Counted from the stretch's first letter, positions 8,885-18,080 are shown. The stretch: 64,000 nt of DNA from Chloroflexi bacterium TSY (GCA_019217005.1 JAHBNG010000015.1:1-64000), one strand, 5' to 3'. A program made the numbers and translations. Notes: a model not told the origin generated them from the letters alone.

Positions 8885-10228
8885 ATGAAAACCGTAACAC
8901 AAACGACAACAACTGAGGCCGCAAAACTGATCAAATCAGGTGATGTCATGCTCGTGGGTGGATTTGGCATGACGGGCAATCCAGTCCATTTGCTCCATGC
9001 ACTTGCAAAGACAGAGGTTCGGGATTTAACCTACGTTGCAAATAATGTTGGAGAAGCTGGGCTGGGTGGTGGACGTCTTCTACGGAACGGTCAGATTAAG
9101 AAGGCAATTGGGTCATTCTTTACTAGCAATCGTGAAGCCGTAGAGGCTGCCCAATCGGGGAAAATGGAGGTAGAGCTTCTGCCACAAGGTTCGCTCTCTG
9201 AAGCAATCCGAGCCGGTGGGGCTGGCATTGGTGGTTTCTTCACGCCAACCTCGGCTGGCACGTTGCTGGCAAAAGATCGAGAAAATCGCATTATTGACGG
9301 CAAAGAATATATCTTTCAGCCAGCCATTCGTGGCAATGTGGCCTTACTACGGGCTTGGAAGGCCGATACAGCGGGCAATCTTGTCTATCGTATGACAGAG
9401 CAAAACTTCAATCGGGCGATGGCAACGGCAGCTGACCTGGTGATTGCCGAGGTTGAACAAATCGTGCCTGTTGGTGCCCTTGCTCCCGAACAGATCCACA
9501 CTCCAGGTTGCTATGTCGACTATCTAGTCCAGGCTCAAATGACGCTTGATGATCTGGGATCGTCCGCGTCGGTAGCAGGTAGTGACAAAAAGGTAAGCGC
9601 AGCCCGCATGAACATGGCGCGCGCAGCCTTGGCTATGCTTCGGCCTGGGGATATTGTCAATCTGGGCATTGGGATCCCAACGCTGGTGGCAGACCTCATC
9701 ACGCCAGAACACGAAGTGATCATCCATACGGAAAATGGTATGTTGGGTGTTGGGCCAGAACCAAAAGAGGGAGGTGCATTGGAGTATCCAGTCAATGCGG
9801 GCAAAATTCCTGTGACAGCGCTTCCCGGCACCAGTTATTTTGATAGCGCAGATTCATTTGCCATGATTCGCGGGGGACATATTGATGTGGCCATCATGGG
9901 CGGTTTGGAGGTCGACGAAGAGGCCAATCTGGCCAATTGGGCGGTGCCAGGGGAACCCTTATTGGGTGTCGGCGGCGCAATGGATCTGGCATCGGGCGCC
10001 AGACGGCTCATTGTGACCATGACCCATTGTAGCCGAGATGGTTCATCGAAAATTCTCCCGACTTGTACCTTGCCACTCACCGTACGCAAAGCCGTTGATG
10101 TTGTGATTACCGATTTGGCCATCTTTCATTACATTGACGGCATTCTCACACTGACTGGTTTGATGCCCGACGTGACAGCGGACGAAGTTCAGGCCAAGAC
10201 AGAGGCAGCTTATGCTGTGCGGCTATGA
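8885..10228 (+). CDS. 3-oxoacid/acyl CoA-transferase, fused alpha and beta subunits
   Basis: A 447-aa family I CoA-transferase with both halves in one chain, as in SCOT. The alpha half (residues ~1-215) has the GGFGMTGNP loop near its start; the beta half (~235-447) carries [12 protein letters not shown] and the ENGMLG motif whose Glu forms the acyl-CoA thioester intermediate. It likely moves CoA between succinyl-CoA (or acetyl-CoA) and a 3-oxoacid. The linker is short, and the protein is shorter than eukaryotic SCOT (~480 aa mature). A strong TAGGAG lies upstream. The gene is flanked by gene-free DNA on both sides and looks monocistronic. Exact acyl specificity is unknown. Confidence 0.92.
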   Translation: MKTVTQTTTTEAAKLIKSGDVMLVGGFGMTGNPVHLLHALAKTEVRDLTYVANNVGEAGLGGGRLLRNGQIKKAIGSFFTSNREAVEAAQSGKMEVELLPQGSLSEAIRAGGAGIGGFFTPTSAGTLLAKDRENRIIDGKEYIFQPAIRGNVALLRAWKADTAGNLVYRMTEQNFNRAMATAADLVIAEVEQIVPVGALAPEQIHTPGCYVDYLVQAQMTLDDLGSSASVAGSDKKVSAARMNMARAALAMLRPGDIVNLGIGIPTLVADLITPEHEVIIHTENGMLGVGPEPKEGGALEYPVNAGKIPVTALPGTSYFDSADSFAMIRGGHIDVAIMGGLEVDEEANLANWAVPGEPLLGVGGAMDLASGARRLIVTMTHCSRDGSSKILPTCTLPLTVRKAVDVVITDLAIFHYIDGILTLTGLMPDVTADEVQAKTEAAYAVRL

Positions 10229-10608
10229 CATGACAACATCTGCTAAACCAGACTTGCTGGTTGACATAGAGAAATCACGTACCTTAAAAAATGGCGCAAA
10301 TCACCGACCGCCACTGGTTGAAACCGGCGTCTAGCAACCAAAGTACGCTGAAGCGCACTGTATTTCAACCCGCTTGAGCGAGTTTACGCTTAGTAGACCG
10401 GCGTTTCTTCGTGCAACGGGCGCTTCGCCAACGCTGTGCGGCAAAGTACACCATTGCCCTACTGGTTGACACGATCACACTTGCCGACCTCATTTCTTTG
10501 CTCTATAATTATCAGCAAATTCAGACAGAATCAAGACGCGAAGTCGTGCCTAAAACCTAGAAGACATTCGCTCCCTACGGCCTAAAAAGAATAAGGAAGC
10601 TCTCCCAA
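10229..10608. other. 380-bp gene-free region
   Basis: No open frame with a ribosome-binding site is seen. Several short inverted words suggest decayed repeat sequence but no element boundary could be drawn. The AAGGAAG upstream of ATG 10609 is the only recognisable signal. Confidence 0.5.
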
Positions 10609-10902
10609 ATGACGTCCAAAACTCAATCCCGCCAGCGTCTACTCTATCTACATGCTCGCACACCTAGCGTCTATTCCGATATCTTGGGCTATACTCCCAT
10701 CGAGCCCATCAAGGGCTATCGGAACGAAATCGTGGCCCACGAACCCGATTGGCCTTATGCCACGGTTCACGATGCACTCGTTGATGGCTGGCAAATCATC
10801 CAGTTTCCACATCTGCAGGCCCCATTCGATGACAAGGATCTAGATGTGGTTGGTTACGAGTTTATCCTGCAAAAAATAGAACCATTTCCGTTCAAGGAAT
10901 GA
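10609..10902 (+). CDS. Hypothetical protein, 97 aa
   Basis: Small soluble protein with no family I recognise. It ends 6 bp before the PhyH dioxygenase gene and has its own AAGGAAG ribosome-binding site, so the two are probably cotranscribed. The sequence is rich in aromatic and acidic residues (DWPYATVHDALVDGWQIIQF) and ends in a charged tail. There is no signal peptide, membrane segment or metal motif. A conserved pairing with PhyH genes elsewhere would suggest a partner role. Confidence 0.65.
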   Translation: MTSKTQSRQRLLYLHARTPSVYSDILGYTPIEPIKGYRNEIVAHEPDWPYATVHDALVDGWQIIQFPHLQAPFDDKDLDVVGYEFILQKIEPFPFKE

Positions 10903-10908
10903 CACCCG

Positions 10909-11703
10909 ATGATTGACAAAAAATATCTACTCACAGACATTCAGGTAGCCCGCTTCATCGTGACTGGCTATCATATTGTCGAACTTGATCTACCCGAAGG
11001 CTTCAACGAACAGATCGCTGAACAGTTGGATATTCTGGACTCCAACCCAGGCGATGCCATTACCGAGACGATACCCGAACTCTGGCAGTTGTTGGATCAT
11101 CCCTCGGTCAAGGGTGTTCTCATTAGCCTACTTGGTCACGATTACAAGGTAAATCCTCATCGTCATTGGCACTGCAAGCAGCCCAACTCTGCCCACATGC
11201 AGTGGCACCAAGACGGTCGCAACAACCGTAGTACCCAAATCGATCGTTTTTTGGGTCTCTATTATCCACGGACAATCACGCCCGATATGGGACCAACCGT
11301 TATCGTGCCTGCAACCCAGTTCCGCAACGCACCAACTGACCGCATGGCGACCTATTCCAACATCCGCGGTCAGGTGCCACTCACTGTCAAAGCGGGAACG
11401 ATCGCCTTCACCCACTACGATCTCTGGCACGGTACTGCTGCAAATTGCTCCGCGGTAAAACGGCATATGATCAAATTCCTCTTCAATCGCACCAAAGCCA
11501 ATACTGCGCCAACCTGGAACCATGATCCAGAGGCTCTCAACGCACCACGCGACTGGAATTTGCGGGACAAAGCAGAAGATGTGAACAATATCCTCAACTT
11601 TGTCAATCCGCTGGGCGTTTCCCAAAGCGATCACTACAAAGAGATTGCGATCCGACGTCAGTGTTGGGATGAATTAATGGGGCCGGCAAATGCCAACCCA
11701 TAA
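10909..11703 (+). CDS. Phytanoyl-CoA dioxygenase (PhyH) family protein 1
   Basis: A 264-aa Fe(II)/2-oxoglutarate-dependent oxygenase of the PhyH family. The iron ligands are visible as the HxD pair in MQWHQDGR and the distal His in HYDLWHGTAANC, followed by Lys/Arg residues that can hold 2-oxoglutarate. Such enzymes hydroxylate (or halogenate) small molecules with loss of CO2 and succinate. Its partner is the 97-aa ORF just upstream. It shares only the fold with the second PhyH protein at 15713-16480. The substrate cannot be predicted. Confidence 0.87.
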   Translation: MIDKKYLLTDIQVARFIVTGYHIVELDLPEGFNEQIAEQLDILDSNPGDAITETIPELWQLLDHPSVKGVLISLLGHDYKVNPHRHWHCKQPNSAHMQWHQDGRNNRSTQIDRFLGLYYPRTITPDMGPTVIVPATQFRNAPTDRMATYSNIRGQVPLTVKAGTIAFTHYDLWHGTAANCSAVKRHMIKFLFNRTKANTAPTWNHDPEALNAPRDWNLRDKAEDVNNILNFVNPLGVSQSDHYKEIAIRRQCWDELMGPANANP

Positions 11704-11782
11704 TCTCATAGACAAACCAGAAAAACCCCGTCCAAACGTTGAGTCGTCATGCATGGTGCAGCATTCTCGAATGCGAAAGGCG

Positions 11783-11923
11783 GTATACCATTTTATGACA
11801 TCGACACCTGTGCTGTTCGGTTCGTTCGCGCCCCCCATTTGGCCAGTGGTTCTCCTGTATCAGCGTTCGCGGCTGGTCGCGATGTAGCCGATTTCTAGAG
11901 GTGTCGATGTCATAGAACAATAC
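11783..11923 (-). mobile_element. MITE family B, copy 2 (~141 bp, duplication AGGCG)
   Basis: Reverse-oriented counterpart of 4250-4389, with the same ATGACATCGACACCT inverted ends. AGGCG occurs on both sides (11778-11782 and 11924-11928). It is followed 8 bp later by another inverted-repeat element, making this spacer a landing zone. Confidence 0.82.
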
Positions 11924-11931
11924 AGGCGGCG

Positions 11932-12079
11932 TTCTCTATTACACGCAGTAGGATTTCTCAGAGGTAGAGCGTTCAAATGGCGAAAAAAGACGCAGTAGAG
12001 AATCTCGGACCATTTGGCACGCTCGAGTCTGTTTTGACTGAGAAATGCAGGATTATGTCTACTGCGTGTAATAGAGAAT
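11932..12079. mobile_element. MITE-like element with 20-bp inverted termini (~148 bp)
   Basis: The left arm TTCTCTATTACACGCAGTAG is exactly complementary to the right arm CTACTGCGTGTAATAGAGAA. Inner sequence contains a second imperfect pairing (ATTTCTCAG and CTGAGAAAT). No ORF is present and no second copy was found in the window. A clear target duplication was not seen. Confidence 0.72.
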
Positions 12080-12197
12080 GCTCCTTCCACCCCGAATCAA
12101 TCTTAACTTAACGACATTGGGTGGTTAGTAGCTGGTCGTTGATTGCCAAATTGCAGACCAGCCACCAATAACCAGCCACCGATTACGAATTGTTTGG

Positions 12198-13118
12198 ATG
12201 CAAAATATGTTCTTCCCGAAGACCAAGTTAGCCAGAAGAGAAGCGCTTTCTGGCTATTTGTATATATCACCGTGGATATTCGGTTTTTTGCTCTTTACCG
12301 CCATTCCGATTTTTGCTTCATTCTACCTGGCCTTTACATCCTATCGAGGCTATGGTGAGGTTGAGTGGATTGGGATTGGCAATTTTATCAAGATGTTTGC
12401 GGATGATGACATCTTCTGGCAGTCAGCCAAGGTCACGCTAATCTACGTGATTGGCTTTTTGCCACCTGGGCTTGTTCTTGGGTATAGCATTGCGTTGCTC
12501 ATGAACCAGCACGTGCGCGGCATCACCCTCTTTCGCACGATCTATTACCTGCCAGCCATTCTGACGGGTGTTGCCGTTGCCATGATGTGGCAGTTTGTCT
12601 TTCATAGAGAGTTTGGGGTGTTGAATGCGATTTTGGGGTGGGTCGGAATTGCGCCGATTTCCTGGCTCAACGACACCCGTTGGGTGATGGTCGCGTTTAT
12701 CATTATGGGATTATGGGGAGTTGGCGATGGCATGATCATCTATTTGGCTGGTCTGCAATCGATCCCCACCGATCTTTACGAAGCCTCAACCATTGATGGG
12801 GCAAATCCGTGGCAGAAGCTCTGGAAGATCACCATCCCTCTGACGACACCCGGCATCTTTTTTAACCTGGTCACTGGCTTGATCAAAACTTTTCAGGTTT
12901 TTATACAACCATTTATCATGACCGAAGGCGGCCCGAACTATGCAACCTTCTTCTTTTCACTCAACATCTACTACACCACATTCCGCTCGCTGCGCCTTGG
13001 CTATGCCTCGGCGATGGCCCTTGTCCTATTCTTTTTGATTCTCGGGCTGACATCTGTCGTACTCTTTTCATCCTCTCGTTGGGTATATTATTCAGGCGGT
13101 GTGGAGGTTGATGCATGA
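12198..13118 (+). CDS. Sugar ABC transporter permease (MalF/UgpA type)
   Basis: A 306-aa inner-membrane permease with about six membrane segments and the cytoplasmic EAA loop (EASTIDGANPWQKLWKITIP) that docks the ATPase. It belongs to the CUT1 carbohydrate-importer class. The next permease starts in a 4-nt ATGA overlap. No substrate-binding-protein or ATPase gene is near: the region upstream is filled with MITEs, so the operon may have been truncated. There is no strong ribosome-binding site at ATG 12198; the in-frame ATG three codons later is possible. Confidence 0.9.
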   Translation: MQNMFFPKTKLARREALSGYLYISPWIFGFLLFTAIPIFASFYLAFTSYRGYGEVEWIGIGNFIKMFADDDIFWQSAKVTLIYVIGFLPPGLVLGYSIALLMNQHVRGITLFRTIYYLPAILTGVAVAMMWQFVFHREFGVLNAILGWVGIAPISWLNDTRWVMVAFIIMGLWGVGDGMIIYLAGLQSIPTDLYEASTIDGANPWQKLWKITIPLTTPGIFFNLVTGLIKTFQVFIQPFIMTEGGPNYATFFFSLNIYYTTFRSLRLGYASAMALVLFFLILGLTSVVLFSSSRWVYYSGGVEVDA

Positions 13119-14026
13119 CGTCTCAATCAGATTCTGCCCTCAGCCACTCTCAATTCGATCAGCGGGTGCCTACTCGCCGTTCCTGGCTCTCCAGTCGGAG
13201 TAATCAAAGGCTAATCGGTACAATCGTCACCTACATGATACTCTTTGCTGGTGCTATCGTTTTAATGATTCCACTTTTCTGGATGTTGAGCACAAGCATC
13301 AAACCTCAGGACCAGATCTATACGTACCCAATTGTTTGGATTCCACGAGAGATCGTATGGGAGAATTATCCTCTAGTCTTTGAATCAGTCGCCTTTGCCC
13401 GCTTTCTGCTCAACAGCACATTCTTGAGTGTCTTTGGCATTATTGGCAACGTAATCGGGAGTTCTCTTGCGGCATACGGTTTTGCCCGCTTCCGTTTTCC
13501 AGGTCAGACGACCCTCTTCATCGTCATGCTCAGCACCATGATGGTGCCTGCCTGGGTGACGATGATTCCGACTTTCATTATTTTTAAGGAACTTGGCTGG
13601 CTAAATACCTATTTACCGCTTTTGGTTCCTCATTTTTTTGCGCAACCCTTTTACACCTTCTTACTCAGACAATTTTTTCTGGGAATTCCCAAAGAGATGG
13701 ATGAGGCTGCGCGAATCGATGGGGCATCGACCTTGCACATCTTCTGGCAGATCTATTTGCCTCTCTCCAATGCAGCTCTCATTACCGTCGCCATCTTCGC
13801 ATTTTTCTTTCATTGGAATGAACTGCTGATGCCACTGATCTATCTGCAGAGCCAAGACAAATTCCCCGTTGCCCTTGGTATTGCATCCTTTGTGAGCGAT
13901 CAAACTCAGAACTTTGCCCTCATGATGGCTGCCGCGCTCATTGCCATGGCACCACTCCTGATCATTTTCTTCTTCGCCCAACGGCTCTTTATTCAAGGCG
14001 TCGTGATGACGGGAGTCAAGGGGTAA
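13115..14026 (+). CDS. Sugar ABC transporter permease (MalG/UgpE type)
   Basis: A 303-aa second permease with six membrane segments and its EAA loop (MDEAARIDGASTLHIFWQIY). The family-typical C-terminus GVVMTGVKG is intact. It pairs with the MalF-type gene through the ATGA overlap. A short duplicated tail of a second MalG-like gene follows at 14048-14099. It needs an ATPase (MsmK/UgpC type) and a binding protein encoded elsewhere; the transported sugar is unknown. Confidence 0.92.
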   Translation: MTSQSDSALSHSQFDQRVPTRRSWLSSRSNQRLIGTIVTYMILFAGAIVLMIPLFWMLSTSIKPQDQIYTYPIVWIPREIVWENYPLVFESVAFARFLLNSTFLSVFGIIGNVIGSSLAAYGFARFRFPGQTTLFIVMLSTMMVPAWVTMIPTFIIFKELGWLNTYLPLLVPHFFAQPFYTFLLRQFFLGIPKEMDEAARIDGASTLHIFWQIYLPLSNAALITVAIFAFFFHWNELLMPLIYLQSQDKFPVALGIASFVSDQTQNFALMMAAALIAMAPLLIIFFFAQRLFIQGVVMTGVKG

Positions 14027-14047
14027 TCTTTCCCATCGTCTCCACTT

Positions 14048-14099
14048 TGGCCCGATATCTCTTCATCGACCGGTTGTCATGACAGGAGTAAAAGGGTAA
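14048..14099 (+). pseudogene. Remnant of a second MalG-like C-terminus
   Basis: Just after the malG stop, the DNA encodes ARYLFIDR then, after a one-base shift, VVMTGVKG and a stop (GTT 14073 to TAA 14099). This mirrors the last residues of the preceding gene (QRLFIQGVVMTGVKG) with many silent differences. It looks like the tail of a former paralogous permease gene left behind by deletion. Confidence 0.7.
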
Positions 14100-14108
14100 A
14101 ATGAGACA

Positions 14109-15695
14109 ATGCGCTACTTTAATACCCACGGGCCAGTGGAGGCCGAAAAACATTACGTTGTCTCTCGGCAATCATTAGTTGATAAACTGAGCACTCAAAT
14201 TGATCAAGGCAAGTACTTCACCATCTTTGCGCCCCGCCAGATGGGTAAGACGACATTGTTACGCAAGCTGGAAGAGATACTTGTCGAGAATCCAGACTAT
14301 TTGCCCGTACCACTCAGCTTTGAACGATTCGAGTGTTGGTCTGCGTCTGATTTCTTGGATGAAGTGGGCGAGTTAATCACCTATCACATAAGCCAAACCC
14401 CGCAGGTAAGTGCGCACCCACATCGTCAGGAAATCAAGAATCTTCTGACGGGGCATCCCCCAAAATCTTATCAAACGTTTGAGCACTTCTTTCGAAACCT
14501 ATATGAAGTGGCATCCGATCTCAAAGTCGTACTCATCATTGATGAATTCGACGCAATACCCCAAAATGCACTCACCCCTTTGCTCCAAACCTGGCGCGCC
14601 ATGTACTTGGAAAAACGTCCTCCTCACAGCCTTCACAGTGTGATCCTCATCGGCATTCAAAATATTGCGCGCCTCAACTTGGGACGCAGTTCACCATTCA
14701 ATATCGCTTATCAACAGCGGCTCAATGGCTTTACGTTCGATGAGGTGCAAGAGATGATGGCGCAATATACGACTGATACAAGGCAAGTCTTTGAACCAGA
14801 TGCGCTTTCAATGCTTCACGAGCAGACAGCGGGACACCCGTTTTTGATCAACCGAACGGCTGCAATTTTGACAGAGGAGATTGTACCAGATCAGTCACGT
14901 TCACTGACTACGAACGATTTGCGCACAGCGCTCAACCAACTTGTGCGAGAGACAAACTACAATTTTGAAACCATCATTCGCCATGCTAGTGAATATCATG
15001 ATGATGTTATCAATATTCTTTTTGGCGGTCGCTATAAGTTTAATCTGAACAATTCCATGGTGAACGACCTGTATACCCAGGGCGTGATTGGTCAAGATCA
15101 ATACGATAATTGCCAGATAGCCAATCCGATCTATAGTGAGGTTTTGCTTGCAGCCTTTCGCCCAGTACGAGTTGACTATCAGGCGACGATTTTGGTCAAT
15201 GGTTATGATTTCCGTCCCCACGCTGTTGATGGTCAGCTACAGATGATGGTGTTGCTTTCTCGCTTCCGGAAATTTGTTGAGCGACGAGGACGTGAAGCAT
15301 TCAAGGTAACTGAGATGCCACAGGAAGCGACGGGTCAATATCTGCTCATGGCCTATCTGGATTTGATCGTGCGTCAGCTTGGGGGAGACCTTTTTACCGA
15401 AGTCGATTCAGGTGAAGGGCGATTAGACTTGATTGTTGTCTATCAAGGGCATCGATATGTGATTGAGACCAAAATCTGGCGTGGACCCGTGGAGTTTGAC
15501 AACGGATTGGAGCAATTAGCTGCATATCTCACCACGGAAGGTGAAGAAAATGGCTACTACGTGGTCTTTCATGCTCGGCCGAATGTATATGGTCAGCTTG
15601 CCCATGATGAATTGGAATTCGAGATAAATCAGGATGGCAAACAGATTCTCGTCTATCTGGTTCGTCTTGGATTGCCAGATGAATTGAAGAATTGA
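14109..15695 (+). CDS. AAA ATPase fused to PD-(D/E)XK nuclease-like domain
   Basis: The 528-aa protein has a P-loop ATPase domain at the N-terminus (Walker A in APRQMGKTTLL, Walker B in VVLIIDEFDAI) and a C-terminal PD-(D/E)XK fold with the core RLDLIVVYQ...YVIETKIW, where the Asp and the E-x-K are the catalytic set. It matches the widespread AAA-like/PDDEXK_9 architecture whose cellular role is undefined and which is often expanded in Bacteroidota, Chloroflexota and cyanobacteria. It begins 10 bp after the malG remnant and is followed 18 bp later by a PhyH gene. Confidence 0.85.
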   Translation: MRYFNTHGPVEAEKHYVVSRQSLVDKLSTQIDQGKYFTIFAPRQMGKTTLLRKLEEILVENPDYLPVPLSFERFECWSASDFLDEVGELITYHISQTPQVSAHPHRQEIKNLLTGHPPKSYQTFEHFFRNLYEVASDLKVVLIIDEFDAIPQNALTPLLQTWRAMYLEKRPPHSLHSVILIGIQNIARLNLGRSSPFNIAYQQRLNGFTFDEVQEMMAQYTTDTRQVFEPDALSMLHEQTAGHPFLINRTAAILTEEIVPDQSRSLTTNDLRTALNQLVRETNYNFETIIRHASEYHDDVINILFGGRYKFNLNNSMVNDLYTQGVIGQDQYDNCQIANPIYSEVLLAAFRPVRVDYQATILVNGYDFRPHAVDGQLQMMVLLSRFRKFVERRGREAFKVTEMPQEATGQYLLMAYLDLIVRQLGGDLFTEVDSGEGRLDLIVVYQGHRYVIETKIWRGPVEFDNGLEQLAAYLTTEGEENGYYVVFHARPNVYGQLAHDELEFEINQDGKQILVYLVRLGLPDELKN

Positions 15696-15712
15696 TGTAA
15701 GGAAGAATCGGA

Positions 15713-16480
15713 ATGATGGAATTATCGATTGAAGAAGTCTTGGCCAACTGTGGTGTCTCTGAGCAAACCATATCTCAACGACATCGGGATGAATTAGACG
15801 AACAGGGATTCACCATATTTCATGATGTCATCGACCCACAATGGTTGGCTGAATTACAGGAGACGTTTGAAAGATTGACAGAGGAAGAAGGGGAGCGAGC
15901 GGGTATCGAAGTCAGCATAAACCCCGGGATCCGGCGGTTGGCCGATCTTGTCAACAAAGGCAGCGTCTTTGAGCGGATCTATACACATCCAGTGGTGCTG
16001 GCGGCAGCTTACCATGTGATCCGACGGCCATTTAAGCTTGTTTCTCTCAATGGTCATGATCCACTGCCCGGTGGTGGACAGCAGAATCTCCACTCTGACT
16101 TTGGTGGACCACGAGGCGATGGACGCGGTCACCAGACGAATGCATTGTGGATGTTGGATGACCTGACGCCAGAAAATGGACCAACTCGGGTCGTGCCGGG
16201 GAGTCATCGGTGGACGACTTTTCCGAGAGATGAGATGGAGGATCTGCTGGCGGTCCATCCCGATGAAACCTACGTCACAGGACCGGCTGGGTCGGTGGCC
16301 TTCTTTAATGGTCAGATTTGGCACGGTAGCACAACGAATCGTACCAACCAGAAGCGGCGGGTCTATCATTGCGCGTTCACAGCGTATGAAAATGAGCAAC
16401 AGACGAACCAGAAGGAATATCTGCGCCCCGAAACCGACAAACGACTCACTCCGGCTGCTCGCTATATTTTGGATGTGTGA
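15713..16480 (+). CDS. Phytanoyl-CoA dioxygenase (PhyH) family protein 2
   Basis: A 255-aa Fe(II)/2-oxoglutarate oxygenase. The HxD ligands lie in NLHSDFGGPRG, the distal His in QIWHGSTTNRTNQKRR, whose Arg fits the 2-oxoglutarate-binding residue. GGAAG upstream supports ATG 15713. The 3' end overlaps the convergent PcfJ gene by 19 bp. The natural substrate is unknown; many family members act on amino acids, lipids or secondary metabolites. Confidence 0.88.
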   Translation: MMELSIEEVLANCGVSEQTISQRHRDELDEQGFTIFHDVIDPQWLAELQETFERLTEEEGERAGIEVSINPGIRRLADLVNKGSVFERIYTHPVVLAAAYHVIRRPFKLVSLNGHDPLPGGGQQNLHSDFGGPRGDGRGHQTNALWMLDDLTPENGPTRVVPGSHRWTTFPRDEMEDLLAVHPDETYVTGPAGSVAFFNGQIWHGSTTNRTNQKRRVYHCAFTAYENEQQTNQKEYLRPETDKRLTPAARYILDV

Positions 16481-17178
16481 ACCAACGCTCTCTCTGCTTG
16501 AAAATTGCCGGGACGGACAACCGTGCTATGCCAAAGATCGATCAGGCTTCGTTCTCGTGGACTTGCTTCTCGATTACACTTGCCTCTTGCTTGAACAATG
16601 ATTCCCTTCTTCGGATTGATTTCGATGGTTATTCGACGCCGTCCGTTGTGCCGGAAAGAAATAATGACACAATGTCCAGATGTGCATCGAGCTGCATAGG
16701 TTGTCACGCAATGATGCATTGCCCGTCCCTCGTGGTATAAGTCCACTCCCGACGTTAGTTCCGTGAATGACCAAATGCCGGATGGTCCCTCATCTAACTC
16801 CCAGTCCCAACCATGACTTTCCCAACTATAGGATCGGTATGGAGCGACAAGCTGACGCTGATATTCAATGCATTTTTCGAGTACTGCGCGAACTCCCCGT
16901 TTTTTCCAAGAAAAGGCGCATTGATTGGTTCGTTCTGCTTCTGTATACTCGTGCATGGCCCAGGCAAGGATAAGAGCGCTTTCTTCGTCTGTGATCTCTT
17001 CCCGATGCTGAATCAGCCAGCGTACTGTCTCGTACCAGAATTTTGTGTGTGTTTGATTCTCCCTCTGAGCGGTTGGGTCGATGACAAATCGGTGACGCAA
17101 GAAGCGTTGGCGAAGCTGCGATCGTCTGAGAGGACGGTGCCAGTTTTGAATTTTCTTTCCGAATTTTTTCTGCTTCAT
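16462..17178 (-). CDS. PcfJ-like domain protein
   Basis: A 238-aa basic protein whose C-terminal half matches the PcfJ-like domain: ELTSGVDLYHEGRAMHHCV followed by a Cys/His-rich stretch (TYAARCTSGHCVIISFR), ITIEINPKKGIIVQARGKCN and a final helix. PcfJ was named from conjugative plasmid pCF10, but related proteins are common on chromosomes and in mobile islands; no molecular function is established. It lies downstream of a 69-aa ORF and is separated from it by a very strong hairpin, suggesting attenuated cotranscription. Confidence 0.75.
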   Translation of the reverse strand: MKQKKFGKKIQNWHRPLRRSQLRQRFLRHRFVIDPTAQRENQTHTKFWYETVRWLIQHREEITDEESALILAWAMHEYTEAERTNQCAFSWKKRGVRAVLEKCIEYQRQLVAPYRSYSWESHGWDWELDEGPSGIWSFTELTSGVDLYHEGRAMHHCVTTYAARCTSGHCVIISFRHNGRRRITIEINPKKGIIVQARGKCNREASPRERSLIDLWHSTVVRPGNFQAERALVHTSKI

Positions 17179-17202
17179 GTGTTCGGCTAGATTGTAGATA
17201 AA

Positions 17203-17245
17203 GAGAAGGTTTTCCTCTGTCGTGTAGACAGAGGAAAACCTTCTC
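17203..17245. terminator. Perfect 19-bp stem-loop between the small ORF and the PcfJ gene
   Basis: GAGAAGGTTTTCCTCTGTC, a 5-nt loop, then its exact complement. On the minus strand it follows the stop of the 69-aa gene by ~40 nt and is trailed by TCTTTATC, a weak U-tract. It may terminate most transcripts or act as an attenuator or processing site before the PcfJ gene. Confidence 0.65.
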
Positions 17246-17286
17246 GAAATACAACGGTCGCATGTGAACTTGCTTTTGCTTGTTAT

Positions 17287-17496
17287 CTATTGCGCATCAG
17301 TCTGTAGCCGACCAGTTGGGTTTTGTCCTTGAAGGGTATATCCAAATTTGGTTAATGTGGTTCCCAAGCGGTACATGGTGCGCCGATACAATCTGCCGAG
17401 CTTTGCTTCGAGCCTTCGACCTTCTATCGCATCACGCTGCAGTTGCTTCTGTCGATCAAGGACAAATTCTCGGTATTCCATCGGGTCAAAAATCAT
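17287..17496 (-). CDS. Small hypothetical protein, 69 aa
   Basis: Starts at ATG 17496 eight bases after a near-perfect GGAGGAACAAC. The product is highly charged with a helical, possibly coiled-coil N-terminal half (MEYREFVLDRQKQLQRDAIE then RRLEAKLGRLYRR). A consensus promoter (17597-17625) lies ~100 bp upstream, so this is a real transcription unit. It could be a small regulator or antitoxin-like partner of the PcfJ protein; no family was recognised. Confidence 0.65.
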   Translation of the reverse strand: MIFDPMEYREFVLDRQKQLQRDAIEGRRLEAKLGRLYRRTMYRLGTTLTKFGYTLQGQNPTGRLQTDAQ

Positions 17497-17596
17497 GAGT
17501 TGTTCCTCCAGAGAACGTGGCACATGGATTGTCTAATTTTGTACAAGACCGGCTTTGACATGATTATGATATTGTGTGTCAAAACCTGTTGCGCAC

Positions 17597-17625
17597 ATGA
17601 TAACACACAAAATGCACATTGTCAA
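17597..17625 (-). promoter_or_regulatory. Sigma-70-type promoter for the small ORF/PcfJ operon
   Basis: On the minus strand TTGACA (17625-17620) and TATCAT (17602-17597) are separated by exactly 17 bp. It is surrounded by repeated GTGTGT/ACACAC words (TTGTGTGTTATCATG) that could be an operator. Transcription would start near 17590, leaving a ~95-nt leader. Confidence 0.65.
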
Positions 17626-17640
17626 CCCCCTTGCTTGATT

Positions 17641-18069
17641 TTATTTTGTGTGTTCCGTGTAAATTTCAATTGTATTTCCCATTGGGTCTAAAGCAAAGAA
17701 CTGCTGCGCACCGGATTCTAGTATATGGGGTTGACGGCTGTATACGTTGATGTCGTTCTCATTTAACCGACTGACAATTGCATCAAATTCATCGGCAGAA
17801 ACAGTAATGACCCACGAAGATGATTCATGTTCTCCGCCACCAAAACTGGGTTGCTTTGACCAACCATTTAGTGTGGGGAGCTCTTTGCTTGCACGCATGA
17901 AGACGATTTGTAGTGAATCGCTCTCATAGGTCAGCCAACCGTGTTCCCCATTGTCTTCAAAAAATGTCTCTTGCAGACCAACAAGCGATGTGTAAAAGTG
18001 GCGCATGGCGCTGACGTCATTACACCAGTAAAAAATCGTACTGATATGTGTCTTTATTGATAATGACAT
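17641..18069 (-). CDS. VOC (glyoxalase/bleomycin resistance fold) family protein
   Basis: A 142-aa single-VOC-module protein. The first beta-alpha unit begins ISTIFYWCNDVSAMRHFY and the last strand carries FFALDPMGNTIEIY, the usual site of the metal-binding Glu. Such proteins may be lyases, dioxygenases or drug-binding proteins; no specific activity is evident. ATG 18069 follows GGAGGGAG closely, so the GTG at 18084 is rejected as the start. It is coupled to the upstream gene, whose stop (18081) falls just before the ribosome-binding site. Confidence 0.82.
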   Translation of the reverse strand: MSLSIKTHISTIFYWCNDVSAMRHFYTSLVGLQETFFEDNGEHGWLTYESDSLQIVFMRASKELPTLNGWSKQPSFGGGEHESSSWVITVSADEFDAIVSRLNENDINVYSRQPHILESGAQQFFALDPMGNTIEIYTEHTK

Positions 18070-18080
18070 GACTCCCTCCG

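Noticed and set aside
10229..10608. Possible tRNA or riboswitch in the gap after the CoA-transferase
   Set aside because: No TPsiC-like GTTCRA with a matching acceptor stem and no known riboswitch core were seen.
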